DNA of 64,000 bases, from positions 3,534,001 through 3,598,000 of the forward strand of contig NZ_CP048833.1 of the NCBI RefSeq assembly GCF_012971725.1, read 5' to 3'. Origin of the DNA: Pseudomonas multiresinivorans (GTDB lineage: Bacteria > Pseudomonadota > Gammaproteobacteria > Pseudomonadales > Pseudomonadaceae). The notes under the pieces were generated by a model. That model ran no database searches. It worked only from the letters and a program-made list of their open reading frames with translations, and was not told the origin of the DNA. How positions within the stretch are numbered: position 1 is the stretch's first letter; each line of letters begins with the position of its first letter. This document shows positions 28,524 to 37,423 of this stretch, piece by piece. A program made the translations under genes and the position numbers.

Positions 28524-29669
28524 ATGAGCGTCGCCAGGTTCCTCGCTCCATCGGTCCTCGCGCTGGGCACGTGCCTCGCGATGGGCGCAGCCCACGCCGA
28601 GCTGCCGACCGAGAGCATCGGTGAGAACGTCTTGCCGTTCCCGCCCTCGCCGCACCGTGCGTACATCGTCGACGTGGAGTTCGAGAACTTCATCGCCGGC
28701 CGCGTCACCGTGGTCGACCCCGAGCAGAAGAAGATGCTCGGCATGGTCAGCACCGGCTTCGTCGCTCCGTCCACCCTGAGCCACGACGAGAAGACCCTGT
28801 ACTCCGCCGACACCTTCTACTCCCGCGGCACCCGCGGCGTGCGCACCGACGTGCTGACCGCCTGGGACACCTCGAACCTGCGTCCGAAGTGGGAAGTGGA
28901 AATCCCGGCCAAGCGCGCCTCGATCCTGACCCAGAAGTACGCCCTGGGCGCGAGCTCCGACGACCGCTTCGTCTACATCTACAACTTCACCCCGTCCACC
29001 TCGGTCACCGTGGTCGACACGCAGGAGAAAAAGGTCGCCAGCGAAATCGCCATCAGCGGCTGCGTACTCAACTACCCGGTGGGCAAGCGCAGCTTCGCCT
29101 CGCTGTGCGGTGACGGCCAGTTGCAGATCACCAGGATCGGCGACGACGGCAAGGAAGTCGGCCGCAGCCAGACGCCCTTCTTCGACCCGAACAAGGAAAA
29201 GCTCAACGAACGTGGCCTGGCCGTGGGCGAGACCTACTTCTTCGTGACCACCGACGGCATGGTCAAGCCGGTGGACGTTTCCGGCGACAAGCCGAAGATG
29301 CTGCCGAGCTGGTCGCTGACCACCGACGAAGAACGCAAGAAGGGCTGGGGCACCGGTGGCTGGCAGTTGATGGCCGTAGCGCCCAAGCTGAACCGCATGT
29401 ACGTGCTGATGCATGAAGAGCACAGCGCCGGCAAATGGGAAGACCCGAGCCCGTTCATCTGGGTCTACGACCTGAAGACGCAGAAGAAGATCGGCACCCT
29501 GGAAGCGCCCAAGCCGGTGTGGAGCCTGCACGCCACCACCGACGACAAGCCGCTGCTGCTGGGCACCGACATCGAAGGCGGCCTGCAGATCTTCGACCTG
29601 AAGACCGGCAAGTACAACGGCAGCATGGACAAGATCGCCAAGACGCCGATCCTGGTCCTGAGCCACTAA
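28524..29669 (+). CDS. aauB: Aromatic amine dehydrogenase, large (propeller) subunit
   Basis: A 381-residue secreted seven-bladed propeller protein (signal ending AAHA). It is the heavy chain of TTQ amine dehydrogenases; features include PSPHRAYIVDVEFENFIAGRV and HEEHSAGKWEDPSPFIWVYD. With the small subunit it deaminates primary amines to aldehydes in the periplasm. The gene order aauB-E-D-A plus a cytochrome is that of the Alcaligenes faecalis aromatic amine dehydrogenase cluster. Discrimination from methylamine dehydrogenase rests mainly on the small subunit. ATG 28524 after AGGGAG. Confidence 0.85.
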   Translation: MSVARFLAPSVLALGTCLAMGAAHAELPTESIGENVLPFPPSPHRAYIVDVEFENFIAGRVTVVDPEQKKMLGMVSTGFVAPSTLSHDEKTLYSADTFYSRGTRGVRTDVLTAWDTSNLRPKWEVEIPAKRASILTQKYALGASSDDRFVYIYNFTPSTSVTVVDTQEKKVASEIAISGCVLNYPVGKRSFASLCGDGQLQITRIGDDGKEVGRSQTPFFDPNKEKLNERGLAVGETYFFVTTDGMVKPVDVSGDKPKMLPSWSLTTDEERKKGWGTGGWQLMAVAPKLNRMYVLMHEEHSAGKWEDPSPFIWVYDLKTQKKIGTLEAPKPVWSLHATTDDKPLLLGTDIEGGLQIFDLKTGKYNGSMDKIAKTPILVLSH

Positions 29670-29703
29670 GCCTTTTAGCAAGTCATCCCCGAGAGGTACG
29701 GAT

Positions 29704-30243
29704 ATGTTTTCCGATCCGATCCTGATCATCGCCAGTGCGGTGGCCGTTGCGGTGCTGCTCGCCAGCGCCGCCAGCCACAAGCTGCGCGCGCCGATGCGCT
29801 TCGCCCGTCAGGTCGAAGACTACGGCCTGCTGCCAGCCTCGCTGGTCGGCCCGGTGGCCCGCGTGCTGCCGGTGGTCGAGGGCGTCATCGCCTTCGCCCT
29901 GCTGGTGCCGGCGAGCCGTCATATGGCGGCCCTGGCCGCTACCGCGCTGATCCTGTTCTATGCCGGCGCCATCGGCATCAACCTCTGGCGCGGTCGTCGT
30001 GACATCGACTGCGGCTGCTCCGGCCCCGGCCAGATGCAACCGCTGCGCCCGGTGCTGCTGCTGCGCAACGCGATCATCGCGGCGCTCGCCCTGCTCGCCG
30101 CCGGCGCTCCGCAGGCTCGCGAGCTGGGCGTGTTCGACGCCTTCGTGATCCTCGCGGCCAGCGCCGTCACCCTGCTCCTGTACGCCGCGGCCGACAGCCT
30201 GCTGGCGAACCATCCCCGTCTGCTCAAACTCATCGGAAGGTGA
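29704..30243 (+). CDS. aauE: Amine dehydrogenase maturation membrane protein, MauE family
   Basis: A 179-residue inner-membrane protein with four to five hydrophobic segments and the sequence DIDCGCSGPG, whose cysteines are typical of MauE/DoxX-like maturation factors. It is thought to work with the AauD thioredoxin-like protein in forming the many disulfides of the small subunit. Second gene of the cluster, 34 nt after aauB and 4 nt before aauD. Confidence 0.85.
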   Translation: MFSDPILIIASAVAVAVLLASAASHKLRAPMRFARQVEDYGLLPASLVGPVARVLPVVEGVIAFALLVPASRHMAALAATALILFYAGAIGINLWRGRRDIDCGCSGPGQMQPLRPVLLLRNAIIAALALLAAGAPQARELGVFDAFVILAASAVTLLLYAAADSLLANHPRLLKLIGR

Positions 30244-30247
30244 ACAA

Positions 30248-30880
30248 ATGGAAGGCCTGATCGTTTCCAACATTCTTCTCTGGGTGCTGCTCATCGCCCT
30301 CGCCTTCACCGTGATGGCGCTGGTGCGCCAGATCGGCGTCCTGCATGGCCGCATCGCTCCGGCCGGCGCGCTGATGGTCGACAAGGGCGTGGCCGTCAAC
30401 GAGCCCGCGCCGAAAGTCACCGCCGCCGACCGCCACGGTCGCCCGGTCAACTTCGGCTATGAAGGCGAGCGCGGCCAGCTGCTGTTCTTCCTCTCGCCGA
30501 CCTGCCCGATCTGCAAATCGCTGCTGCCGGCAATCAAATCCATCGCCAAGGACAAGGCCGGCGAACTTGAAGTGATCTACGTCAGCGACGGCGACATGGC
30601 CGCCCAGCAGGCGCTGATCGCCGAGCACGGCCTGGAAAAAGCCGCCTACGTGGTCGGCCCTGAAGTCGGCATGACCTACCAGATCGGCAAGCTGCCCTAC
30701 GCCGCGCTGATCGACAGCAGGGGCGTGCTGCGCGCCAAGGGCCTGGTGAACTCCCGCGAGCACCTGGACAGCCTGTTCGAGGTCGAGCACCTGGGCAGCG
30801 CCACCCTGCAGCAGTACATGAATGGCCACAGCCACAACGGCGTGCACACCCACGACGCCAGCCACGGCCACAGCCACTGA
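30248..30880 (+). CDS. aauD: Amine dehydrogenase maturation thioredoxin-like protein, MauD family
   Basis: A 210-residue protein with an N-terminal membrane anchor (about residues 6-26) and a periplasmic thioredoxin fold with active site CPIC (SPTCPICKSLLP). The C-terminus ends in a His-rich tail (NGHSHNGVHTHDASHGHSH), which could bind metal and is not required by the family. It probably oxidises or isomerises disulfides in the six-disulfide small subunit. Confidence 0.88.
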   Translation: MEGLIVSNILLWVLLIALAFTVMALVRQIGVLHGRIAPAGALMVDKGVAVNEPAPKVTAADRHGRPVNFGYEGERGQLLFFLSPTCPICKSLLPAIKSIAKDKAGELEVIYVSDGDMAAQQALIAEHGLEKAAYVVGPEVGMTYQIGKLPYAALIDSRGVLRAKGLVNSREHLDSLFEVEHLGSATLQQYMNGHSHNGVHTHDASHGHSH

Positions 30881-30897
30881 TCACGGAGAGAACAAGA

Positions 30898-31419
30898 ATG
30901 AAATTCCTCGACAACCTGTTCGAGCGCTCCTCCCGCCAGGTGGCCAACGTCACCTCGCGGCGCAAGCTGCTGGGCCGCTTCGGCTCGCTGCTGGTGGCCG
31001 GCGCGGCGCTGCCGATCATCCTGCCGATCGACCGCACCTCCAAGGCCCTGGCCGCCGAGGCGCCGAAGGCCGGTGATCCGGGTGATCCGAACAGCTGCGA
31101 CTACTGGCGCTACTGCTCCATCGACGGTTTCCTCTGCACCTGCTGCGGCGGCACCACCACCTCCTGCCCGCCCGGCACCGATGCTTCCCAGGTGACCTGG
31201 ATCGGCACCTGCCGCAACCCGGCGGACGGCAAGGACTACATCATTTCCTACAACGACTGCTGCGGTAAGCACAGCTGCTCCCAGTGCGCCTGTACCCGCA
31301 ACGAGAGCGAGGAACCGCTGTACCGTCCGTTCAACAACAACGACGTCAACTGGTGCCTGGGCGCGGAATCGCGCATCTACAACTGCACCGTCACCATCAT
31401 CCGCGGCGTCGCGGTCTAG
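30898..31419 (+). CDS. aauA: Aromatic amine dehydrogenase, small (TTQ) subunit
   Basis: A 173-residue precursor with a twin-arginine-like leader (TSRRKLLGRFGSLLVAGAA). Trp101 (VTWIGTC) and Trp152 (DVNWCLG) are 51 residues apart, as are the two Trp of tryptophan tryptophylquinone in known enzymes. Asp120 and Thr164 fall exactly where the catalytic Asp128 and Thr172 of the A. faecalis enzyme lie. Twelve or more Cys form the usual disulfide network. CTCCGGTTTSCPPG and DGKDYIISY are closer to aromatic than to methylamine dehydrogenase. The fold is exported after assembly with a leader long enough for Tat. Confidence 0.92.
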   Translation: MKFLDNLFERSSRQVANVTSRRKLLGRFGSLLVAGAALPIILPIDRTSKALAAEAPKAGDPGDPNSCDYWRYCSIDGFLCTCCGGTTTSCPPGTDASQVTWIGTCRNPADGKDYIISYNDCCGKHSCSQCACTRNESEEPLYRPFNNNDVNWCLGAESRIYNCTVTIIRGVAV

Positions 31420-31433
31420 GTCGGGAGAAGTCC

Positions 31434-31961
31434 ATGCGTAGTCTCGTTGTCGGCGCCCTGCTCTGCAGCCTGGTCGCCCCCATTGCCCAGGCCCGCGCGA
31501 TCCCCGATCCGCACCAGCGCCCGGCACCCGGCAACGAGGCGGTGCAGAAGCCGATCTCCCAGCTCAGCTACACCCCGGCCACCAACTACCAGTTGCAGTG
31601 CGCCGGCTGCCACCTCACCGAAGGCAGCGGCAGCAAAGCCAACGACACGCCGCGCCTGCACGGCTTCGTCGGCAACTTCCTCAAGGTGGACGGAGGGCGG
31701 CAATTCCTTGTGCGTGTGCCGGGCATGTCGCAGTCCGCGCTGAACGACGCGCAACTGGCCGACCTGCTCAACTGGCTGCTGCGCAAGGAAGGCATGGCTG
31801 GCGACAGCATGCCCGCCGAGTTCAAGCCGTACACCGCCGAAGAAGTGAAAGCCACGCGCTACCAGGCCCTGATGAACCTGCCCGGCACCCGCGCCGGGTT
31901 GATCCAGGAAATGCGCAAGCAGGGCATCACCATCACCGATGGGATGAGCGATGCGTATTGA
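31434..31961 (+). CDS. Monoheme c-type cytochrome of the amine dehydrogenase cluster
   Basis: A 175-residue secreted cytochrome (signal ending near AQARA) with heme site CAGCH and a possible Met ligand in RVPGMSQSAL. It occupies the place of the small cytochrome gene that follows aauA in A. faecalis and probably takes part in electron transfer from the amine dehydrogenase. ATG 31434 after GGGAGAAG, 14 nt downstream of aauA. Followed by a strong terminator, so it ends the operon. Confidence 0.85.
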   Translation: MRSLVVGALLCSLVAPIAQARAIPDPHQRPAPGNEAVQKPISQLSYTPATNYQLQCAGCHLTEGSGSKANDTPRLHGFVGNFLKVDGGRQFLVRVPGMSQSALNDAQLADLLNWLLRKEGMAGDSMPAEFKPYTAEEVKATRYQALMNLPGTRAGLIQEMRKQGITITDGMSDAY

Positions 31962-32009
31962 GTGATTGCTCCGGCGGCTTGCCCGCCGGATTGTTTTGCC
32001 TCCGCATTC

Positions 32010-32035
32010 AGCCCGCCGCTCCAGCGGGCTTTTTT
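32010..32035 (+). terminator. Intrinsic terminator of the aau operon
   Basis: A 7-bp stem AGCCCGC / GCGGGCT with a 7-nt loop, followed by TTTTTA. It is about 50 nt past the last stop codon of the cluster. Confidence 0.9.
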
Positions 32036-32066
32036 ATGCGCGAGATATCTGCGGGAACCTGCTTTT

Positions 32067-32248
32067 TGTAGGAGCGAGTTTGCTCGCGAACCGCTTGACG
32101 CCAGCGCAGCCAGGGGATCTGTTCGCGAGCAAGCTCGCTCCTACAAGGCACCCGCGCGCCGCCATTTTCCGTAGGGCGAATAACCTGGAACAGGTTATCC
32201 GCCGGATGCCTCACGGCGGATAACGCTGGCGCGTTATGCGCCCTACGA
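32067..32248. repeat. REP family A pair and family C element
   Basis: A head-to-head family A pair (32067-32150) and a family C hairpin (32171-32247, GTAGGGCGAATAACC / GTTATGCGCCCTAC arms) fill the convergent gap between the aau operon and gntR. Confidence 0.88.
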
Positions 32249-32259
32249 AAGCGCTGGAG

Positions 32260-33303
32260 TCAACTGCTCTCCCGCACCATCAACTCGAACCCCAGGTCCA
32301 TCACCGGTTCGCTCACCGGCTTGTCGTTGATCAGGTCGAGCAGTCGCTCCGCCGCATGGGTGCCGATGGCCTTGCGTGGGGTGCGGATGCTGGAGAGGCG
32401 CGGCACCATGAACTCCGAGCTGGGCAGGTCGTTGAAGCCCAGTACCGCCACCTGCTCAGGGATGCGGATGCCGTGGCGCATGGCTTCGAGCAGCGCACCG
32501 TGGGCCAGGTCGTCGTTGCCGAAGAAGATGCCTTCCACCTGCGGCTGGCTGGCCAGCAACTGGCGAAACAGCTCGCCGCCCAACCCCACCGACGACGGGC
32601 GCGGCGTGAGGATTTCCAGTGCCGGGTCGTAGCAGCCCGCCTGCTGCAGTGCGCGGCGATAACCCTCGCCGCGCAGCAGCGTGCGCTGGTCCAGCTGCGC
32701 ACCGATGTAGGCCAGGCGCTTGCGGCCGCTCTTGAGCAGATGTCTGGCCGCCGCCTCCCCCGCGCGAATCTGCGAGAAGCCCACACAATGCAGCCCCGCG
32801 CCGGGGTCCAGGTCCATCATGTAGACGCTCGGCACGCCGCTCGCCTCGATCATCCGTCGTGCGCTTTCCGTGCGATCGAAGCCGGTCAGCAGCAACCCGC
32901 GCGGTTGATAGGCAAGGTAATTGCGCAGCAGGTTCTCTTCTTCGTCGCGGGAATAGTGGTAGTTGCCGATCAGCACTTCGAGGCCGCGCGGGTGCATCAC
33001 CGCGTGGATGGCTTCCAGCGTTTCGATGAACAACTGGTTCGCCAGCGACGGCACCAGCACCACGATGTTGTGGCTCTGCTTGGAAGCCAGCGCGCGGGCG
33101 GCCGGGTTGGCGACGTAGCCCAGTTCGCTGGCCGCCTGTCGGACCTTTTCCGCCAGTTCCTCGGCCACCGTGCTCACCCCGCGCAGCGCCCGCGAAGCGG
33201 TGATCGGGCTTACTCCGGCGCGGCGCGCTACTTCATCCAGTGTTGGCCTGCCAGTCGTTCGGGAGCTTTTGTCGTTCTTCTTGTCATTCTTCTTGACGGT
33301 CAT
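32260..33303 (-). CDS. gntR: LacI-family repressor of gluconate use, GntR
   Basis: A 347-residue repressor with an N-terminal LacI helix-turn-helix (PTLDEVARRAGVSPITASRALRG, hinge NPAARALASKQ) and a periplasmic-binding-like sensor domain, presumably for gluconate. It is divergent from gntK and gntT. An operator (ACTAAGGTAGCGCT) lies 30 nt above its own start, so it is probably autoregulated. ATG 33303; an in-frame TTG five codons earlier is possible. Equivalent to PA2320. Confidence 0.92.
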   Translation of the reverse strand: MTVKKNDKKNDKSSRTTGRPTLDEVARRAGVSPITASRALRGVSTVAEELAEKVRQAASELGYVANPAARALASKQSHNIVVLVPSLANQLFIETLEAIHAVMHPRGLEVLIGNYHYSRDEEENLLRNYLAYQPRGLLLTGFDRTESARRMIEASGVPSVYMMDLDPGAGLHCVGFSQIRAGEAAARHLLKSGRKRLAYIGAQLDQRTLLRGEGYRRALQQAGCYDPALEILTPRPSSVGLGGELFRQLLASQPQVEGIFFGNDDLAHGALLEAMRHGIRIPEQVAVLGFNDLPSSEFMVPRLSSIRTPRKAIGTHAAERLLDLINDKPVSEPVMDLGFELMVRESS

Positions 33304-33332
33304 CGGGCGTATTGCCAAACAAAAATCGAGGC

Positions 33333-33350
33333 ACTAAGGTAGCGCTGTCT
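33333..33350. promoter_or_regulatory. GntR operator at gntR
   Basis: ACTAAGGTAGCGCTGTCT. It fits AC-N-AAG-N-TAGCGCT, the P. aeruginosa GntR operator as I recall it, at every defined base. Confidence 0.75.
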
Positions 33351-33501
33351 TGCGACCAGGGCAATTGCCTGAGACCAGCTCCGCTGACCCTCGCCCGCCG
33401 GTCCCTTGCTCGTTATCAGAGCACCGCCGAAACCGCCGAGACAGACCGACTAGAATGACAAGAATACGGAGGCAGCCGATGCTTTTCGTTATGCCCAACA
33501 A

Positions 33502-33515
33502 AGACAGCGCTGTCT
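33502..33515. promoter_or_regulatory. GntR operator at gntK
   Basis: AGACAGCGCTGTCT, a perfect 14-bp palindrome preceded by ACAA, 18 nt above the gntK ATG. One base off the operator consensus (C for T). Confidence 0.75.
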
Positions 33516-33532
33516 CAGCAATGAGGCTCTCC

Positions 33533-34054
33533 ATGACCCCTTCCATCGATGCCGTCCTCATCATGGGCGTCTCCGGATGCGGCAAATCCAGCGTCGGCGA
33601 GGCGCTGTGCCTGCGCAACGGCGCGTTCGCCATCGAAGGCGACTCCTTCCACCCCGCCGCCAACATCGAGAAGATGAGCGCCGGCATCCCGCTCACCGAC
33701 GAAGACCGCGCCGGCTGGCTCGATACCCTCGCCGCCGAACTGCAGAAGGCCATCGCCGCCGGCCAGCGCCCGGTACTCACCTGCTCCGCACTCAAGCTGA
33801 TCTACCGCGAACGCCTGCGCCGCGCGGTGCCCGGCCTGGGCGTGGTGTTCCTGGAGTTGACCCGTGACGCCGCCGCCGAGCGCGTCGCCACCCGGCCCGG
33901 TCACTTCATGCCGGCCAGCCTGATCGACAGCCAGTTCGCCGCCCTCGAACCGCCGCTGAGCGAACCGCTGACCCTGCACCTGGATGCCACCCGCCCGGTC
34001 GACGACCTGGCCGAAGCCGCGCACCTGTGGTGGCGACAGCATTCCAGCGACTGA
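33533..34054 (+). CDS. gntK: Gluconate kinase
   Basis: A 173-residue P-loop kinase that phosphorylates gluconate to 6-phosphogluconate. The Walker A is GVSGCGKSS, followed by EGDSFHPAANIEKMSAGIPLTDEDR and the RPGHFMPASLIDSQ signature of gluconokinases. ATG 33533 gives the family length; upstream in-frame starts would place the operator at 33502 inside the coding sequence and are unlikely. Equivalent to PA2321 (gnuK). Confidence 0.94.
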   Translation: MTPSIDAVLIMGVSGCGKSSVGEALCLRNGAFAIEGDSFHPAANIEKMSAGIPLTDEDRAGWLDTLAAELQKAIAAGQRPVLTCSALKLIYRERLRRAVPGLGVVFLELTRDAAAERVATRPGHFMPASLIDSQFAALEPPLSEPLTLHLDATRPVDDLAEAAHLWWRQHSSD

Positions 34055-34077
34055 CCTTGGTAGCGCCTGCCTGCTCA

Positions 34078-34091
34078 AGATAGCGCTATCT
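34078..34091. promoter_or_regulatory. GntR operator at gntT
   Basis: AGATAGCGCTATCT, a perfect palindrome 48 nt above gntT. It contains AAG-N-TAGCGCT when read with the preceding base. Confidence 0.8.
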
Positions 34092-34138
34092 CAACCTAAA
34101 GCCGCTCCGGCACACAACGACAACAACAGGAGAGCCCC

Positions 34139-35491
34139 ATGCTCGGCATGTCCCACGAGACCTATCTGCTGCTGGATGCGGTGGTCACCATCATCGGCCT
34201 GATCCTGCTGATCACCCGCTTCAAGATCCATCCCTTCGTCGCCCTGATCATCGCCGCCGGCTTCCTCGGCCTGACCTCCGGCATGCCGGTGGCGACCATC
34301 GTCAAATCCTTCCAGGACGGTTTTGGCGGCGTGCTCGGCTTCGTCGGCATCATCCTTGCGCTGGGCACCATGCTCGGCAAGATGATGGCCGAGTCCGGCG
34401 GCGCCGATCAGATCGCCCGCACGCTGATCCAGGCCTTCGGCAAGCAGCGCGTGCACTGGGCGATGATGTTCGCCGCCTTCCTGGTTGGCATCCCGCTGTT
34501 CTTCGAGATCGGCTTCATCCTGCTGGTGCCGCTGGTGTTCATCGTCGCCCGGCGCAGCGGCGTGTCGCTGATCAAGATCGGCATCCCGCTGCTCGCCGGC
34601 CTCTCTGCCGTGCACGGCCTGGTGCCGCCGCACCCGGGCCCGCTGCTGGCCATCGGCGTATTCGGCGCGGATATCGGCAAGACCATTTTCTATGGCCTGC
34701 TGGTCGCCCTGCCCACCGCCGCCATTGCCGGCCCGATCTTCGGTGCCTGGATCTCGAAGATGATCCCCGGCCAGCCCAATGAAGAGCTGGTCGCGCAGAT
34801 CGCCCACGAGCCGGACACCAGCAACCTGCCCAGCTTCGGCGTCACCCTGTTCACCGTGCTGCTGCCGGTGTTCCTGATGCTGCTGAAAACCTTCGCCGAC
34901 GTCATGCTCGCCGATGGCCATGTGGTACGCGCCTGGCTGGACATGATCGGCCACCCGATCACCGCCCTGCTCCTGGCACTGCTGCTGTCGCTCTACACCT
35001 TCGGCCATGCCCGTGGGTTCGACTCGAAGAAGATTCTCAAGCTGCTCGACCAGAGCCTCGCGCCCACCGCCGCCATCGTGATGATCATCGGCGCCGGCGG
35101 CGGCTTCAAACAGATGCTGGTGGCCAGCGGCGTGGGCGACGTGATCGGCCACATGGCAGTCCACGCGCAGATTTCGCCGATCCTCCTGGCCTGGCTGGTC
35201 GCCGCGGTGATCCGTATCGCCACCGGCTCCGCCACCGTTGCCACCATCACCGGCGCAGGCATCGTGGTGCCGGTGATCGACCTGATCCCCGGCGTGAATC
35301 GCGAACTGCTGGTACTGGCGACCGGCGCCGGCTCGCTGATCCTTTCCCACGTCAACGACGCCGGGTTCTGGCTGGTGAAGCAGTACTTCAACATGAGCGT
35401 GATGGAGACCTTCAAGACCTGGACGGCCATGGAGACCATTCTCTCGGTGGTCGGCCTGGGCTTCATCCTGCTGCTGTCGCTGTTTGTCTGA
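34139..35491 (+). CDS. gntT: Gluconate permease, GntP family
   Basis: A 450-residue inner-membrane proton symporter of the GntP family with about 12 to 14 hydrophobic segments. Family landmarks are HPFVALIIAAGFLGL, LVPPHPGPLLAIGVFGADIGKTI, ATGSATVATITGAGIV and SHVNDAGFWLVKQYF. It imports gluconate for gntK. ATG 34139 after ACAGGAGAG; its own operator sits just above, so gntK and gntT may be separately transcribed. Equivalent to PA2322. Confidence 0.94.
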   Translation: MLGMSHETYLLLDAVVTIIGLILLITRFKIHPFVALIIAAGFLGLTSGMPVATIVKSFQDGFGGVLGFVGIILALGTMLGKMMAESGGADQIARTLIQAFGKQRVHWAMMFAAFLVGIPLFFEIGFILLVPLVFIVARRSGVSLIKIGIPLLAGLSAVHGLVPPHPGPLLAIGVFGADIGKTIFYGLLVALPTAAIAGPIFGAWISKMIPGQPNEELVAQIAHEPDTSNLPSFGVTLFTVLLPVFLMLLKTFADVMLADGHVVRAWLDMIGHPITALLLALLLSLYTFGHARGFDSKKILKLLDQSLAPTAAIVMIIGAGGGFKQMLVASGVGDVIGHMAVHAQISPILLAWLVAAVIRIATGSATVATITGAGIVVPVIDLIPGVNRELLVLATGAGSLILSHVNDAGFWLVKQYFNMSVMETFKTWTAMETILSVVGLGFILLLSLFV

Positions 35492-35500
35492 TGTCCTGAT

Positions 35501-35690
35501 CGATGGGTATCGCTACGCTCCACCCATCCTACGCACGAAGCTCATCGGGGCTCCCGTAGGATGGGTGGAGCGTAGCGATACCCATCAATACCCCCGATTC
35601 GTAGGGCGCATAACGCGGCACGCGTTATCCGCCAAACCCTGTGCACCGAACCCGGCGGCGGATAACCGCAAGCGGTTATTCGCCCTACAT
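35501..35690. repeat. REP family B pair and family C element
   Basis: Inverted family B copies (35501-35532 and 35554-35587) followed by a family C hairpin (35600-35689). They fill most of the 294-nt gap between gntT and gapN. Confidence 0.88.
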
Positions 35691-35785
35691 AGGCGCGCCC
35701 TGTACTCTCAAAGCTGAATCGATTTATCTGAATACCGCTACGCTCTGAAACAGACCAGTCGCCCACCTTCCCCGAGGGATGAGTC

Positions 35786-37411
35786 ATGCCCGACAACAAC
35801 AAGCTCGACCATCTGTTCCCCCGCCTCACCGACATCCCCGACGCCTGGCGCCCCGATGCCCCTGTCGAGCAACGCGAATACCTGGTCAACGGCGAACTGC
35901 TCCGCTGGGACGGCCCGCTGGCTCCCGTGCGCAGCCCGATCTTCCTCGCCACCGATGAAGGTGATCAACAGGTGACCCTCGGCAGTACGCCGCTGCTGGA
36001 TGCCGACGCCGCCCTCGCCGCGCTGGATGCCGCCGTGGCCGCCTACGACAACGGCCAGGGCGAATGGCCGAACCTGCGCGTGGCCGAGCGCATCACCCAC
36101 GTCGAGCGCTTCCTTGCCCGCATGCGCGAGCAGCGCACCGCCGTGGTCAAGCTGCTGATGTGGGAGATCGGCAAGAACCTCAAGGACTCGGAGAAGGAGT
36201 TCGACCGCACCTGCGACTACATCGTCGACACCATCGAGGCGCTCAAGGCGCTGGATCGCCGCTCCAGCCGCTTCGAACTGGAACAGGGCACCCTCGGGCA
36301 GATTCGCCGCGTGCCGCTGGGCGTCGCGCTGTGCATGGGCCCGTACAACTACCCGCTGAACGAAACCTTCACCACCCTGATCCCGGCACTGATCATGGGC
36401 AACACTGTAGTCTTCAAGCCCGCCAAATTCGGCGTGCTGCTGATCCGCCCGCTGCTCGAAGCCTTCCGCGACAGCTTCCCGCCGGGGGTAATCAACGTCA
36501 TCTACGGGCGCGGCCGCGAGACCGTCAGCGCACTGATGGCCAGCGGCAAGGTCGACGTCTTCGCCTTCATCGGCACCCACTCCGGCGCCGCAGACCTGAA
36601 GAAGCTCCACCCGCGCCCGCACCGCCTGCGCGCCGCTCTCGGCCTGGACGCCAAGAACCCCGGCATCGTCCTGCCCAGCGTCGACCTCGACAACGCCGTC
36701 AGTGAGGCCATCACCGGCGCCCTCTCCTTCAACGGCCAGCGCTGCACCGCGCTGAAGATCCTCTTCGTCCATGAGGATGTGCTGGACAGCTTCCTCGACA
36801 AGTTCAGCGCCAAGCTCGCCGAACTCAAGCCCGGCATGCCCTGGGAGCCAGGCGTGGCGCTGACGCCGCTGCCCGAACCGGGCAAGGTTGATTATCTGAA
36901 GGGTCTACTGGAGGACGCCCTGGCCAAGGGCGCCAAGATCATCAACGCCGGCGGCGGCGAGAGTCGCGAGAGCTTCTTCTACCCCGCGCTGCTCAGCCCT
37001 GTGCGTGCCGACATGCGCCTCTACAACGAAGAACAGTTCGGCCCGCTGGTGCCCGTGGTGCCGTACCGCGAGCTGGACGAGGTGATCGACTACGTCCTGC
37101 AATCCGACTACGGCCAGCAGCTCAGCCTGTTCGGCAACGATCCGGCGCAGATCGGCCCGCTGGTGGACGCCTTCGTCAACCAGGTGGGCCGCATCAACAT
37201 CAACGCCCAGTGCCAGCGCGGCCCGGACAGTTATCCCTTCAACGGCCGCAAGAACTCCGCCGAAGGCACCCTCTCCGTCCATGACGCCCTGCGCACCTTC
37301 TCCATCCGCACCCTGGTCGCCACGCGCTTCACCGACGCCAACAAGGAGCTGATCAGCCAGATCATCCGCGACCGCGATTCGAGCTTCCTGACAACTGACT
37401 ATATCTTTTAG
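35786..37411 (+). CDS. gapN: NADP-dependent glyceraldehyde-3-phosphate dehydrogenase, GapN type
   Basis: A 541-residue aldehyde dehydrogenase superfamily member matching PA2323 in type and place (next to gntT). It would oxidise glyceraldehyde 3-phosphate directly to 3-phosphoglycerate with NADP, fitting the Entner-Doudoroff breakdown of gluconate. The catalytic Cys is in FNGQRCTALK, and MGPYNYPLNE replaces the usual PWNFP. The normal ELGGK general-base motif reads GLDAKNP, so the usual Glu is absent at that place. ATG 35786. The function is by family and context. Confidence 0.82.
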   Translation: MPDNNKLDHLFPRLTDIPDAWRPDAPVEQREYLVNGELLRWDGPLAPVRSPIFLATDEGDQQVTLGSTPLLDADAALAALDAAVAAYDNGQGEWPNLRVAERITHVERFLARMREQRTAVVKLLMWEIGKNLKDSEKEFDRTCDYIVDTIEALKALDRRSSRFELEQGTLGQIRRVPLGVALCMGPYNYPLNETFTTLIPALIMGNTVVFKPAKFGVLLIRPLLEAFRDSFPPGVINVIYGRGRETVSALMASGKVDVFAFIGTHSGAADLKKLHPRPHRLRAALGLDAKNPGIVLPSVDLDNAVSEAITGALSFNGQRCTALKILFVHEDVLDSFLDKFSAKLAELKPGMPWEPGVALTPLPEPGKVDYLKGLLEDALAKGAKIINAGGGESRESFFYPALLSPVRADMRLYNEEQFGPLVPVVPYRELDEVIDYVLQSDYGQQLSLFGNDPAQIGPLVDAFVNQVGRININAQCQRGPDSYPFNGRKNSAEGTLSVHDALRTFSIRTLVATRFTDANKELISQIIRDRDSSFLTTDYIF

Positions 37412-37423
37412 TAGTCCCCAAGA

